Positions 1 to 4,970 of a DNA stretch of 7,946 bases are shown here, piece after piece (within the stretch, counting starts at the first letter, position 1; each line of letters starts with the position of its first letter). A program made the translations under genes and the position numbers. The notes under the pieces are model-generated. The model saw nothing but the letters and a program-made list of their open reading frames with translations. It searched no databases and was not told the DNA's origin. The stretch lies in contig JASEHO010000071.1 of assembly GCA_030018505.1 (NCBI GenBank), positions 1 through 7,946 of the forward strand, read 5' to 3'. The stretch comes from a bacterium. Its GTDB lineage: Bacteria; UBA9089; UBA9088; JAGUXG01.

Positions 1-83
1 CCACATCCCTGACATTGCTTCCCAAAGTATCCGCAGGCCCCACAATAGAGCCCACACACAGGCGCTAAGTTCCTATCACTCAT
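1..83 (-). CDS. DUF3795-type cysteine-rich protein, N-terminal fragment (runs off the window)
   Basis: Only the first 27 codons are present; the gene continues past base 1. The peptide begins MSDRNLAPVCGLYCGACGYF and continues to CQGCG. The CGLYCGAC block followed by CxGC is the recognisable opening of the DUF3795 family, small cysteine-rich proteins suspected of binding zinc or an iron-sulfur centre but with no established reaction. I chose the ATG at 83 because an AGGAGGA ribosome site (91-97) lies 7 bases upstream; the in-frame ATG at 89 is only one base from that site. The start overlaps the end of the four-helix membrane protein gene by 8 bases, so the two are probably translationally coupled. 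Family assignment is from the motif only, and the rest of the protein cannot be seen. Confidence 0.72.
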   Translation of the reverse strand, partial: MSDRNLAPVCGLYCGACGYFGKQCQGC

Positions 84-510
84 TTTCATCTCCTCCTTCA
101 GGGTTTCCATAGATTGCGGCAATGATTATCCCTTCTACCAGCAACGCCACCAGACCAAGGATTGTCCAGTAAATGACTACAGTTGTAGCTACCCTCATAA
201 AGGTATAGGTTGAAAGCATCCCTGGTAAAGTTCCGACCAGCCAAACAAACAGTCCAAAGACCAATCCCTTGACAATACCTTTACCAGGAATACCACGATA
301 CAGCAAAGCATAGACCAGGGCCAGAATTATGCCTAGGATCAAATTTGCCACATTGAACCAAATGGGTGGTGGGCCGGCCATTGGTTTCCATATATCGGTT
401 GGCTCCAGGCTATATACCCAGTTAAAGAGCCAGCCACAGGTTACTACCCCTAATATTGTTCCCACTATCATGGAAACTACTCCCGCAATCAACATCCTTC
501 CTACTCTCAT
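76..510 (-). CDS. Small four-helix integral membrane protein, function unknown
   Basis: The 144-residue product is almost entirely hydrophobic, with likely membrane helices at about residues 7-29, 50-71, 77-97 and 106-135. A proline-rich loop (PMAGPPPIW, about 43-51) joins helices 1 and 2. The short acidic C-terminal tail (PEGGDENE) is probably cytoplasmic. There is no signal peptidase site, catalytic motif or lipobox that I can recognise. The start is well supported: AGGAGGT (517-523) lies 6 bases before the ATG at 510. Its last codons overlap the start of the DUF3795-type gene by 8 bases, so the two are probably made together. Glycines recur through the helices, as in many small pore or scaffold proteins, but I do not recognise the family and assign no function. 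Confidence 0.8.
   Translation of the reverse strand: MRVGRMLIAGVVSMIVGTILGVVTCGWLFNWVYSLEPTDIWKPMAGPPPIWFNVANLILGIILALVYALLYRGIPGKGIVKGLVFGLFVWLVGTLPGMLSTYTFMRVATTVVIYWTILGLVALLVEGIIIAAIYGNPEGGDENE
91..97 (-). promoter_or_regulatory. Ribosome binding site that decides the DUF3795 gene start
   Basis: AGGAGGA on the minus strand lies inside the last codons of the upstream membrane protein gene. Its 7-base spacing supports translation from the ATG at 83 rather than the ATG at 89. Confidence 0.7.
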
Positions 511-670
511 TTCTACACCTCCTTATCTTTTTTGTTTTCAAAGAATTTGCCACCTAAATTTCTCTAGGCTGTAGCTTCGGTCTCTGTCGCCCAAAACCTC
601 TACACCAAAACAATCTCCTTTTGTAACACTTTACCCATCTTGAGTAATAATCTCTATCGGTGAGGGAAAA
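511..670. other. Intergenic stretch with no recognisable gene
   Basis: This is the promoter-proximal part of the 367-base gap upstream of the membrane protein gene. Apart from that gene's ribosome site (517-523) I see no convincing -35/-10 pair, RNA gene, terminator hairpin or long reading frame. The longest minus-strand start here gives a peptide of about a dozen residues with no ribosome site. The rest of the gap holds the inverted repeat at 671-769 and the open frame at 746-872. Confidence 0.5.
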
Positions 671-769
671 ATTCAATGTAAAATGCAAAACTAACAACTA
701 CCAATTCAAAATTACTTCTCTTCTTCAAATGTTAATTGATAATTGCTAATTGATAATTTTACATTGAAT
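671..769. repeat. AT-rich inverted-repeat element (possible decayed miniature element)
   Basis: The arms ATTCAATGTAAAAT (671-684) and ATTTTACATTGAAT (756-769) are perfect 14-base inverted copies. GGGA lies outside the left arm and TCCC outside the right, which extends the symmetry. Just inside the right arm is a direct repeat of AATTGATAATT (734-744 and 748-758) with a 14-base period. The roughly 71 bases between the arms are AT-rich and non-coding. The layout fits a small non-autonomous insertion or a long hairpin. It also supplies the last codons of the open frame that follows the helix-hairpin-helix gene. No target duplication is clear. Confidence 0.55.
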
Positions 770-872
770 TCCCTTTTTACCTGGTTTGCTTTGCCTGGCT
801 AAATAGTTACCTTCTTTCTCATCATCAATGGGCTTGTAGTGGTTTTTAGTCTCTACATCTTTTCCCTTCCAT
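746..872 (-). pseudogene. Possible small gene remnant after the helix-hairpin-helix gene
   Basis: An AGGAGG ribosome site (882-887, part of AAAGGAGGTGATGG) lies 8 bases before an ATG at 872, but that frame stops after MEGKRCRD. The next frame is open from the end of the helix-hairpin-helix gene to a TAG at 746-748. It encodes a protein-like hydrophilic stretch that includes KDVETKNHYKPIDDEKEGNY. Removing one A from the GGGAAAAG run near 862 would join the good ribosome site and ATG to this frame, giving a peptide of about 40 residues. It could be a frameshifted small gene, a sequencing error, or a tail of the upstream gene reached by reading through its TGA. I recognise no family. Confidence 0.35.
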
Positions 873-877
873 TTCCA

Positions 878-1129
878 TCACCTCCTTTGATTTTTATCGC
901 TACACACCCACCAGGGGAGATCATCCCTTGCCCCACGGAAGATATACAAGACGCAACGGTCTTCTTGAAAGCCTTGATATTCGTTTAACCTCTCATAGAG
1001 CTCTTCTGGTTGATGTTGCTTAAGTTCGCAACTTGAGCGAATCCCTATTTGATAAAGCCTTTCTGCCATTTTTGGACCAATGTTTCTAAGGCTCATCAAA
1101 TCCTTGAGAATCCTTTGTTTTTCTTCCAT
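878..1129 (-). CDS. Small helix-hairpin-helix protein, Cdd1 (pathogenicity locus) type
   Basis: The 83-residue product is one small helix-hairpin-helix domain. MSLRNIGPKMAERLYQIGI (about residues 11-29) forms the hairpin, with the typical I-G-P turn of non-specific DNA-binding modules. It is followed by HQPEELYERL and then DRCVLYIFRGA. The PEELYERL plus DRCVLYxFR pair is characteristic of the Cdd1/pathogenicity-locus family. The name is historical and does not imply virulence; the family is thought to bind nucleic acid but its role is not established. I use the ATG at 1129. A TTG at 1135 is better spaced (9 bases) from a weak AAAGG and remains possible. A promoter-like region lies just upstream. 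The TGA sits within AGGAGGTGATGG and is followed by 43 open codons in the same frame, starting WKWKGKD. Confidence 0.75.
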   Translation of the reverse strand: MEEKQRILKDLMSLRNIGPKMAERLYQIGIRSSCELKQHQPEELYERLNEYQGFQEDRCVLYIFRGARDDLPWWVCSDKNQRR

Positions 1130-1190
1130 CACCAATATCTCTTGCCTTTAAGGAGGACATCCTTTCCCTCTCTTTTTCCTATTTATTTTA

Positions 1191-1229
1191 GGTATATTAT
1201 ACCCTCTATTCCTGACAACTGTATGTCAG
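1191..1229 (-). promoter_or_regulatory. Putative promoter with two dyads upstream of the helix-hairpin-helix gene
   Basis: The minus strand carries a perfect -10 box, TATAAT (1196-1201), inside the near-palindrome GGTATAATATACC (1191-1203). Upstream, CTGACA-N6-TGTCAG (1212-1229) is a perfect dyad with 6-base arms covering the expected -35 position, where no good -35 hexamer occurs at 16-18 bases. The nearest, TTGTCA, is only 11 bases away. A strong -10 with an operator-like dyad in place of the -35 box suggests an activator-dependent or tightly regulated promoter. The dyad overlaps the stop codon of the WYL regulator gene, which makes that regulator a candidate ligand. Confidence 0.5.
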
Positions 1230-2176
1230 TTTTTGTAAAGGCTGATTATCTTTTTTGCCTCTTCAATCACCTTTTTCTTCAGTTCATCTGGTTCTAAGAC
1301 AGTTGCGTAGCATCCGAGAGATAGCGTAAAGGCAAGGGCATACTCAAAATTATCAGTCTCCATCTGCCAGATCAGACTACCATCATCACTATTACTGACT
1401 GGTTCACCCTGCCAGATGTATCTTCTCACAATGTTAGCCATCTTCTTCTCTATCCGTATCTTGATAGGATATTCTCCCTTTTTCTCTTCATAACCTATAA
1501 CAGTCTGTTTCCAATATTCGGCAATATCAAACCCTTCTTGCTGCCTGAAATTAGAGCTAAGCAATTCCAATCTTTTTATTCTATCAACCCTGAAGGTTCT
1601 AAGGCTTTTCCGTAAATGGCAGAAGGCCACAAGATACCAGACACCTGCCTTATAGATAAGACCATAAGAATCAATCATCCGTCTTTCATCCATCAGTTGG
1701 CATTGGTTTGGATAGAGAATATCAACCTGCCTTTTATCTGTTATTGCTTCTTGTAAAGACTGTAGGTAGGTTTCGGGTTTTTTCTCAAACCAACCTTTCA
1801 TATCAAACAGAACGGTCTCTTTTGCCAGATTTATCTCTTTCTTAATCTCCTCTGGCAGGATGGACTCAATCTTTAGCAGGGCATTCCTTATCTTTGTTCC
1901 TGGTTCAATTTGCTCTGCCACCCTTCCTCCTAAAAACAAGGAAAGGGCTTCATCTTTGGTGAAAAAGGCTGGGTCTATCTTATAGCCTTCCATCAAAGAA
2001 TATCCGCCACCAGGGCCTGGTAGGCTGACTATAGGCACTTTAATCAAACTCAAGGAGTTTATATCCCGATAAATGGTTCTTTCTGAAACCTCAAAGAGTT
2101 TAGCTATATCTTGAGCAGAGAGCTTTTTCCTTGACTTAAGTAGCAGGATTATGCCCAAGAGCCTTTCTGTTTTCAT
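1226..2176 (-). CDS. WYL-domain transcriptional regulator (YafY/PafC-like)
   Basis: The 316-residue protein has the usual three-part layout. Residues 1-60 form a winged helix-turn-helix: LSAQDIAKLFEVSERTIYRDI is the recognition unit and GPGGGYSL the wing. A linker leads to the WYL domain at about 135-205, with the defining W180-Y181-L182 in GVWYLVAF and the basic FRVDRIKRLEL end. A C-terminal WCX-type segment occupies about 235-312. WYL proteins regulate transcription, often in response to DNA damage or nucleic-acid ligands bound by the WYL domain; the ligand here is unknown. Length is normal. The ATG at 2176 shares its A with the stop of a 21-codon frame, and a weak AAAGAG lies 5 bases upstream. 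It is read in the same direction as the stator genes, 61 bases after the second motB, so co-transcription is likely. Confidence 0.9.
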   Translation of the reverse strand: MKTERLLGIILLLKSRKKLSAQDIAKLFEVSERTIYRDINSLSLIKVPIVSLPGPGGGYSLMEGYKIDPAFFTKDEALSLFLGGRVAEQIEPGTKIRNALLKIESILPEEIKKEINLAKETVLFDMKGWFEKKPETYLQSLQEAITDKRQVDILYPNQCQLMDERRMIDSYGLIYKAGVWYLVAFCHLRKSLRTFRVDRIKRLELLSSNFRQQEGFDIAEYWKQTVIGYEEKKGEYPIKIRIEKKMANIVRRYIWQGEPVSNSDDGSLIWQMETDNFEYALAFTLSLGCYATVLEPDELKKKVIEEAKKIISLYKN

Positions 2177-2241
2177 TAAATCTCTTTGCTTAATTCCTCA
2201 TACCCAAACACACTTTTTAGGATGGTTTTTGCTTTACTCAT
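2176..2241 (-). CDS. 21-codon reading frame bridging motB and the WYL gene, RecQ N-terminus-like
   Basis: The ATG at 2241 overlaps the TGA of the upstream motB gene (ATGA), and its TAA at 2176-2178 shares a base with the ATG of the WYL gene (TAATG), so the frame exactly fills the gap. The peptide contains KTILKSVFGYEE, which looks like the start of RecQ helicases (typically LKxVFGYxxFRPLQ). The FRPLQ portion is missing and the frame ends at LSKEI. Either this is the stub of a deleted recQ gene whose junction happens to be in frame, or a short coupling peptide that lets ribosomes reach the WYL start. The only ribosome-site candidate, AGGAGA within motB, is about 13 bases away, so initiation would depend on termination of motB. 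RecQ similarity is from memory of the motif and is tentative. Confidence 0.45.
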   Translation of the reverse strand: MSKAKTILKSVFGYEELSKEI

Positions 2242-3008
2242 TCAGAGAGGATCTTCTCCTGTATCTCAGCCTCGCTCTGGGCTGTAACAATCACATCAAC
2301 CCTTCTATTTTCAGGTGAGGTAGGGTCATCCACTGCAGGCTTAAACTGAGCAAACCCAGAGACAGAAAACCTCTTTCTGTAAACCTCAAACTCTTCTGGT
2401 GGCATCCTCTTTGCTGTCTGGTCAAAGAAGTATTGCCTGACTGAATCTGCCCTGGCTATAGATAGCTCCCAGTTTGAAGGAAACTCCTTTGTTTGAATAG
2501 GTGTAGCGTCTGTGTGTCCCTCAATCTTTATCTTGTTGGGCACCCTTTCTATAAACCTGGCTATCCTATCAAGCTCACTGAAGCCCTTGGAAAGCAGCTG
2601 GTCTGAGCCTGGGGCAAAAAGGAGGGTATTGGGAATCCTAAAGATAAGCCCTCTTCTTGTCTGGATATTCGTCACCTTTTCTAAAGTGAAAGGCTCTTTG
2701 TAAGCTGTAGCTACCTGCTTTTTGTATGTAGCTTCTGGGGTTTCAGGTTGGGCGCCTGTCTTTTGTGGGAATACAGCCCCACCCTTTCCAGGCATAGTTC
2801 CCTTCTCCTCTGACCCAGGGAAAAGGGAGAATACCCTGGAGAATGACCGTGTCATAGCCTCATATTTTGACTCAGTGATGGCTGAACTTCCGACCAGAAT
2901 GATAAAGACACCTAAGAGCAGGGTGATCATATCAGCGTAAGTTATCAGCCAACGCAAGCCACCTGCTGTCTCACACTCATGCTCTTCTTTCTTCTTCTTC
3001 TTTGCCAT
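2238..3008 (-). CDS. motB: MotB-like stator protein with OmpA-type peptidoglycan-binding domain (second copy)
   Basis: The 256-residue protein has a short lysine-rich cytoplasmic N-terminus, then one membrane helix (about 20-41) with the conserved motor aspartate D26 in TYADMITLLLG, which carries the driving ion through the stator. A linker rich in G, P and T (about 60-100) follows. The OmpA-like domain (about 115-250) includes IEGHTDATPI, NWELSIARADSV and ENRRVDVIV, the peptidoglycan-binding signature. A MotB dimer anchors the MotA ring to the wall. Residues 12-42 are identical to the first MotB copy while the rest diverges, so the pair arose by tandem duplication. The ATG lies 2 bases after the previous gene's TAA, with no clear ribosome site, which suggests coupled translation. 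A tag-like function other than the flagellar motor (gliding, for instance) cannot be excluded. Confidence 0.9.
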   Translation of the reverse strand: MAKKKKKEEHECETAGGLRWLITYADMITLLLGVFIILVGSSAITESKYEAMTRSFSRVFSLFPGSEEKGTMPGKGGAVFPQKTGAQPETPEATYKKQVATAYKEPFTLEKVTNIQTRRGLIFRIPNTLLFAPGSDQLLSKGFSELDRIARFIERVPNKIKIEGHTDATPIQTKEFPSNWELSIARADSVRQYFFDQTAKRMPPEEFEVYRKRFSVSGFAQFKPAVDDPTSPENRRVDVIVTAQSEAEIQEKILSE

Positions 3009-3010
3009 TT

Positions 3011-3766
3011 TTATTTATACTTAATCACCATATCAACCCTGTTGTTCTTATAGGATGATGGGTCTGAGGGGACAGCAAGTTGTGTATCAGCAAAGGCTAC
3101 TACCTCAAATCTCTTTTCAAATTCTAAAGGGGGAATCCCTTTTGCTGTTGCCTTCTTTGTTAAAAGGCAAAAAAGTGCCGTTGCCCTCCTCGCTGATAAC
3201 TCCCAGTTGCTTCTAAATTTCTCTGGATTGCTTTGGTCTGTATGAGCTTCAATAATTATATTACTGTTGGTTGAAAAGAGAAGGTTTTCAATCTTACTCA
3301 GGGTCTTCTCTGAACCAAGGACAATCTGGTCAGAGCCTTTCTTGAAGAAGAGCCTATCAGAAAAACTCACCCTTATCGCTTCCTCTGTGGGCATTATCAC
3401 CACTTTTCCAGATGTCTTTTCCTCCTTAAATCCCTTCTCTATCTGCTCAATGAACCTTTGCTTTGGGACAGTAACACCTGGAATCCTATACCCACTCTTC
3501 TCTGGAATAGGCTCCTTTTTCTCCCTTGTCTCTATCTTCTCCCCACCCCCTCCCTTAAAGATTGAAAAGACCCGACTGAAGGCAGAGGACATCTCCTTAA
3601 ACTTTTGAGTTTCAATGCTTGAGCTACCGACAAGGATGATGAAGACACCCAAAAGCAGGGTGATCATATCAGCATAGGTGATAAGCCAACGCAAACCACC
3701 TGCTGTCTCACATTTTTTCTCTTCCTTCTTCTCTTTTTTAGGGGCTTCTTCTGCTGCTTCTGCCAT
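3011..3766 (-). CDS. motB: MotB-like stator protein with OmpA-type domain (first copy)
   Basis: The 251-residue protein starts with a lysine/glutamate-rich cytoplasmic segment (1-18), then a single membrane helix (about 27-48) with the motor aspartate D33 in TYADMITLLLG. A glycine-rich and charged linker (GGGGEK, EKKEPIPEKSG) leads to the OmpA-like domain at about 125-250, with SFSDRLFFKKGSD, IIIEAHTDQS, NWELSARRATAL and NNRVDMVIK. The usual G of GHTD is A here (EAHTD). It should form, alone or with the second copy, the wall-anchored B subunit of the stator whose A subunit is encoded upstream. The motA-motB spacing is unusually long (210 bases) and filled with repeats. The bases before the ATG (AACTTTTCATATA) contain no ribosome site, so initiation may be weak or rely on the AT-rich leader. 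Confidence 0.9.
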   Translation of the reverse strand: MAEAAEEAPKKEKKEEKKCETAGGLRWLITYADMITLLLGVFIILVGSSSIETQKFKEMSSAFSRVFSIFKGGGGEKIETREKKEPIPEKSGYRIPGVTVPKQRFIEQIEKGFKEEKTSGKVVIMPTEEAIRVSFSDRLFFKKGSDQIVLGSEKTLSKIENLLFSTNSNIIIEAHTDQSNPEKFRSNWELSARRATALFCLLTKKATAKGIPPLEFEKRFEVVAFADTQLAVPSDPSSYKNNRVDMVIKYK

Positions 3767-3830
3767 TATATGAAAAGTTAAAAATTAGGAATGGTTCGCT
3801 CTTGTTTGAAATCTTGCATATTGATAAATA

Positions 3831-3858
3831 TGGAGTGCATTGACCATTTTGGAGTGTA
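3831..3858. repeat. Two truncated direct copies of the twin-hairpin border
   Basis: TGGAGTGCATTGACC (3831-3845) and TTTTGGAGTGTAT (3847-3859) repeat the left border of the full twin-hairpin element that starts at 3859. Neither has its own downstream arm. They look like incomplete duplications or leftovers of earlier copies. Confidence 0.65.
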
Positions 3859-3918
3859 TTTTGGAGTGCATTGACCGTGTCAATGCAAATGCATCATCAC
3901 GGATGATGCACTCCAAAA
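3859..3918. repeat. Symmetrical twin-hairpin palindromic element
   Basis: The 60-base element has outer arms TTTTGGAG (3859-3866) and CTCCAAAA (3911-3918). Between them are two consecutive 21-base perfect palindromes separated by AA. The first has 9-base arms TGCATTGAC/GTCAATGCA with a 3-base loop (3867-3887). The second has 8-base arms TGCATCAT/ATGATGCA with the loop CACGG (3890-3910). CCGTG (3875-3879) in the first hairpin is complementary to CACGG (3898-3902) in the loop of the second, so a loop-loop contact is possible in RNA or single-stranded DNA. The design resembles REPIN-type repeats. In the motA-motB message it would form a strong structure but has no U-tract, so a classical terminator is unlikely. 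Confidence 0.75.
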
Positions 3919-3976
3919 ATTGTTCGAAAATGAACCGTCCCAAAATTATTCGTTTTTCACTTTTAGTTTTTCACTT

Positions 3977-4777
3977 TTATTTCGCAGGTGCTGCTCCTTC
4001 TTTGGCTTTAACAGGGAAGCCTGTTGGCGGGAAAAAGGCTCTGAGCCGCTCTTCTACAATCCTCGGGTTATCTCCTGCCTGAATAGAAAGGACACCTGTT
4101 ATGGTAATCTCTCTCACAAATATCTCTTCTTTGTTTATAGTTCCAAGTTTTGTTGACATAGGGATAAAGACAAGGTTGGCTACAGCTACACCATAAAATG
4201 AAGCAATAAAGGCAATGGCTAATGAGTTGACAGTCTTCATAATATCGCCGCCGCCCATCTTAGCCAAAGCTCCAGCCAGACCCATAATAGCCCCTAAGAT
4301 ACCCATAGTTGGAGCAATACCGCCAATAGCCATTAGGTAGCTCTCTCCGACCTTATGCCGTTCTTCCATGCCAGCCGTGTCTGTCTCTAAGACAGCACGA
4401 ATCAAGGCTGGGTCAATACCATCGACAACCAATTGAAGCCCCTTCTTGAAGAATGGGTCGTGTATCTTCTCCAGGTCTGCTTCAAGGGATAAAAGCCCTT
4501 CCCTTCTTGCCTTCTGAGCAAACTCAATCATCTGTTCAATGATTTCACCTGCTTCGTAATTGGGATGACTAAAGACAAGCTTGCAATATGTTGGGAACTT
4601 CTTCACATGTTCAGGAAGATAACACATAGAGGCTGCACATAAGCTTCCAATGCCAATAATAACTATTCCAGGAATATTGAAATACCCTGAACCGACAATC
4701 TCTGCATGCTCAAGCATTATAGCCCCAATCAAAGCCGCAATCCCACCAATTATTCCAAGCACTGAGACTAAATCCAT
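3977..4777 (-). CDS. motA: MotA-like stator/proton channel subunit
   Basis: The 266-residue protein is the A subunit of a rotary-motor stator, an inner-membrane ion channel that converts ion flow into torque. Four membrane helices are visible at about 2-22, 32-54, 147-171 and 183-207. The large cytoplasmic loop carries the torque motif RREGLLSLE (91-99), matching the charged R90/E98 region of E. coli MotA. Conserved channel prolines appear in GGIAPTMGILG (P156) and FIPMS (P206). Length is typical. The ATG at 4777 follows GAGAGGGA by about 4 bases. It is the first gene of the stator set, with two motB genes downstream. Each flanking gap holds a MITE-like element, and a 27-base inverted repeat (26 identical) brackets the gene. 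Whether the ion is H+ or Na+ cannot be decided from the sequence. Confidence 0.93.
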   Translation of the reverse strand: MDLVSVLGIIGGIAALIGAIMLEHAEIVGSGYFNIPGIVIIGIGSLCAASMCYLPEHVKKFPTYCKLVFSHPNYEAGEIIEQMIEFAQKARREGLLSLEADLEKIHDPFFKKGLQLVVDGIDPALIRAVLETDTAGMEERHKVGESYLMAIGGIAPTMGILGAIMGLAGALAKMGGGDIMKTVNSLAIAFIASFYGVAVANLVFIPMSTKLGTINKEEIFVREITITGVLSIQAGDNPRIVEERLRAFFPPTGFPVKAKEGAAPAK

Positions 4778-4812
4778 TTTATCCCTCTCTATAAAACTAA
4801 AGGTTAAAAACT

Positions 4813-4966
4813 AAAAACAAATAATTTTGGGACGGTTCACTTTAGCGTGAAAGCTTGCGGTTGGAAATTAGAAGTTAAATTCTTACGCTTTCTCCAATTT
4901 CTAATTTCCAATTTCTAAAAAGAAATCACAGGAAAAACGATAAAATGAACCATCCCTAATTTTTCA
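4813..4966. mobile_element. MITE-like element in the hppA-motA gap
   Basis: The left end AATAATTTTGGGACGGTTCA (4820-4839) and the right end TGAACCATCCCTAATTTTTC (4946-4965) are imperfect inverted copies. Inside lie CACTTTAGCGTGAAAGCTTGC, shared with the element in the motA-motB gap, and a long AT-rich hairpin (4861-4911). Nothing here is coding. It separates the hppA stop at 4971 from the motA leader. The bases 4813-4839 also match 3931-3957 in inverse orientation at 26 of 27 positions. I infer a non-autonomous repeat family; no transposase for it is in the window. Confidence 0.5.
4861..4911. repeat. Perfect 13-base inverted repeat (AT-rich hairpin)
   Basis: TTGGAAATTAGAA (4861-4873) and TTCTAATTTCCAA (4899-4911) are perfect inverted copies with a 25-base loop. 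On the minus strand it lies after the hppA stop. It is AT-rich with no adjacent U-run, so it is a poor terminator candidate and better read as the core of the surrounding repeat element. Confidence 0.65.
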
Positions 4967-4970
4967 CTCT

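Larger units (their letters stand above)
3779..3957. mobile_element. MITE-like element in the motA-motB gap
   Basis: The left end reads AAAAATTAGGAATGGTTCG (from 3779) and the right end TGAACCGTCCCAAAATTATT (3931-3950), an imperfect inverted repeat around GGRAYGGTTC. The interior holds GCTCTTGTTTGAAATCTTGC (3798-3817), partial hairpin copies (3831-3858) and the twin-hairpin element (3859-3918). There is no coding capacity. The same ends bound a second element in the hppA-motA gap: 3788-3817 matches 4829-4858 at 22 of 30 positions. Two diverged copies with matching ends suggest a family of non-autonomous elements. The exact boundaries and a target duplication are not resolvable by eye. Confidence 0.5.

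Noticed and set aside
329..574. Plus-strand reading frame over the membrane protein gene
   Set aside because: It is antisense to a well-supported gene with a strong ribosome site and has no protein-like pattern of its own.
1087..1160. Small minus-strand frame from the ATG at 1160 overlapping the helix-hairpin-helix gene start
   Set aside because: It has only 24 codons, is out of frame with the real gene, has a poorly placed ribosome site and shows no recognisable product; a leader peptide cannot be excluded but is unsupported.
1049..1297. Plus-strand 82-codon frame
   Set aside because: It crosses the antisense of two genes and the promoter-like region; the composition is that of a shadow frame.
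3859..3918. Rho-independent terminator between motA and motB
   Set aside because: The hairpins are symmetrical with AT-rich outer arms and no U-tract after either stem; a repeat element explains them better.
3831..3918. CRISPR array from the repeated TGGAGTGCATTGACC units
   Set aside because: There are only two or three unequal, partly truncated copies with no regular spacers and no cas genes.
3840..4156. Two overlapping plus-strand frames over the twin hairpin and the motA 3' end
   Set aside because: They translate repeat sequence and the antisense of motA; neither resembles a protein family.
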